Source of the DNA: JBNJEM01 sp051745935
Lineage (GTDB): Bacteria; Planctomycetota; Planctomycetia; Pirellulales; Pirellulaceae
Length of the DNA: 5,297 nucleotides
Assembly: GCA_051745935.1 (NCBI GenBank)
Contig: JBNJEM010000566.1
Location: 1 to 5,297 of the forward strand
Direction of reading: 5' to 3'
The stretch's first letter is position 1; every line of letters begins with the position of its first letter. The notes under the pieces are model-generated. The model made no database searches and was not told the DNA's origin. It worked only from the letters and a program-made list of their open reading frames with translations. Of this stretch, positions 5,280 to 5,297 are shown in pieces. The translations under genes and the position numbers were made by a program.

Positions 5280-5297
5280 ATCTGGTGTCCGCGGATC

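Overview
The window looks like a piece of a Planctomycetota chromosome, probably a Pirellulales-type bacterium. This is inferred from content: a secreted formylglycine-type sulfatase, a secreted DUF6807 (PmoA-annotated) protein and a polysaccharide-lyase-like remnant. It also fits the GC-rich coding sequence, the long spacers and the many small repeats and broken gene pieces between genes. I could not run any database search.

Layout. Bases 1-351 are non-coding and hold a terminator-like repeat (53-80) and a short tandem duplication. On the minus strand, 352-1234 is the C-terminal part of a polysaccharide-lyase-like protein with a lost 5' end and an apparent frameshift near 1150. It is followed on the same strand by the intact DUF6807 gene (1262-2260, signal peptide, good ribosome binding site). 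Upstream of that, 2283-2430 may hold the 3' end of another minus-strand gene. Bases 2490-3325 are a scrambled intergenic region. Two 99-bp direct copies (91/99 identical, 402 bp apart) flank a plus-strand remnant of a sulfatase C-terminus, followed by a structured hairpin with a GCAA loop. The one intact plus-strand gene is a secreted sulfatase (3326-4699). Bases 4700-5297 hold no convincing gene, but carry an inverted-repeat-bounded segment (5013-5207), a second copy of the terminator-like repeat in inverted orientation (5232-5259) and a perfect palindrome (5260-5279).

How it fits together. The two intact genes are divergent and both encode exported proteins. With the lyase-like remnant they suggest a former locus for degrading a sulfated, possibly uronate-containing polysaccharide: the sulfatase removes sulfate esters, the lyase would have cut the chain, and DUF6807 has no settled role. 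The locus appears to be decaying, with one lyase gene broken, one earlier sulfatase reduced to its tail, and repeats in the gaps. The two terminator-like repeats face outward and sit at the two ends of the divergent block. I see no defence system, CRISPR array, tRNA or rRNA. I see no clear case for a wholly new system; the most unusual parts are the repeats and remnants.
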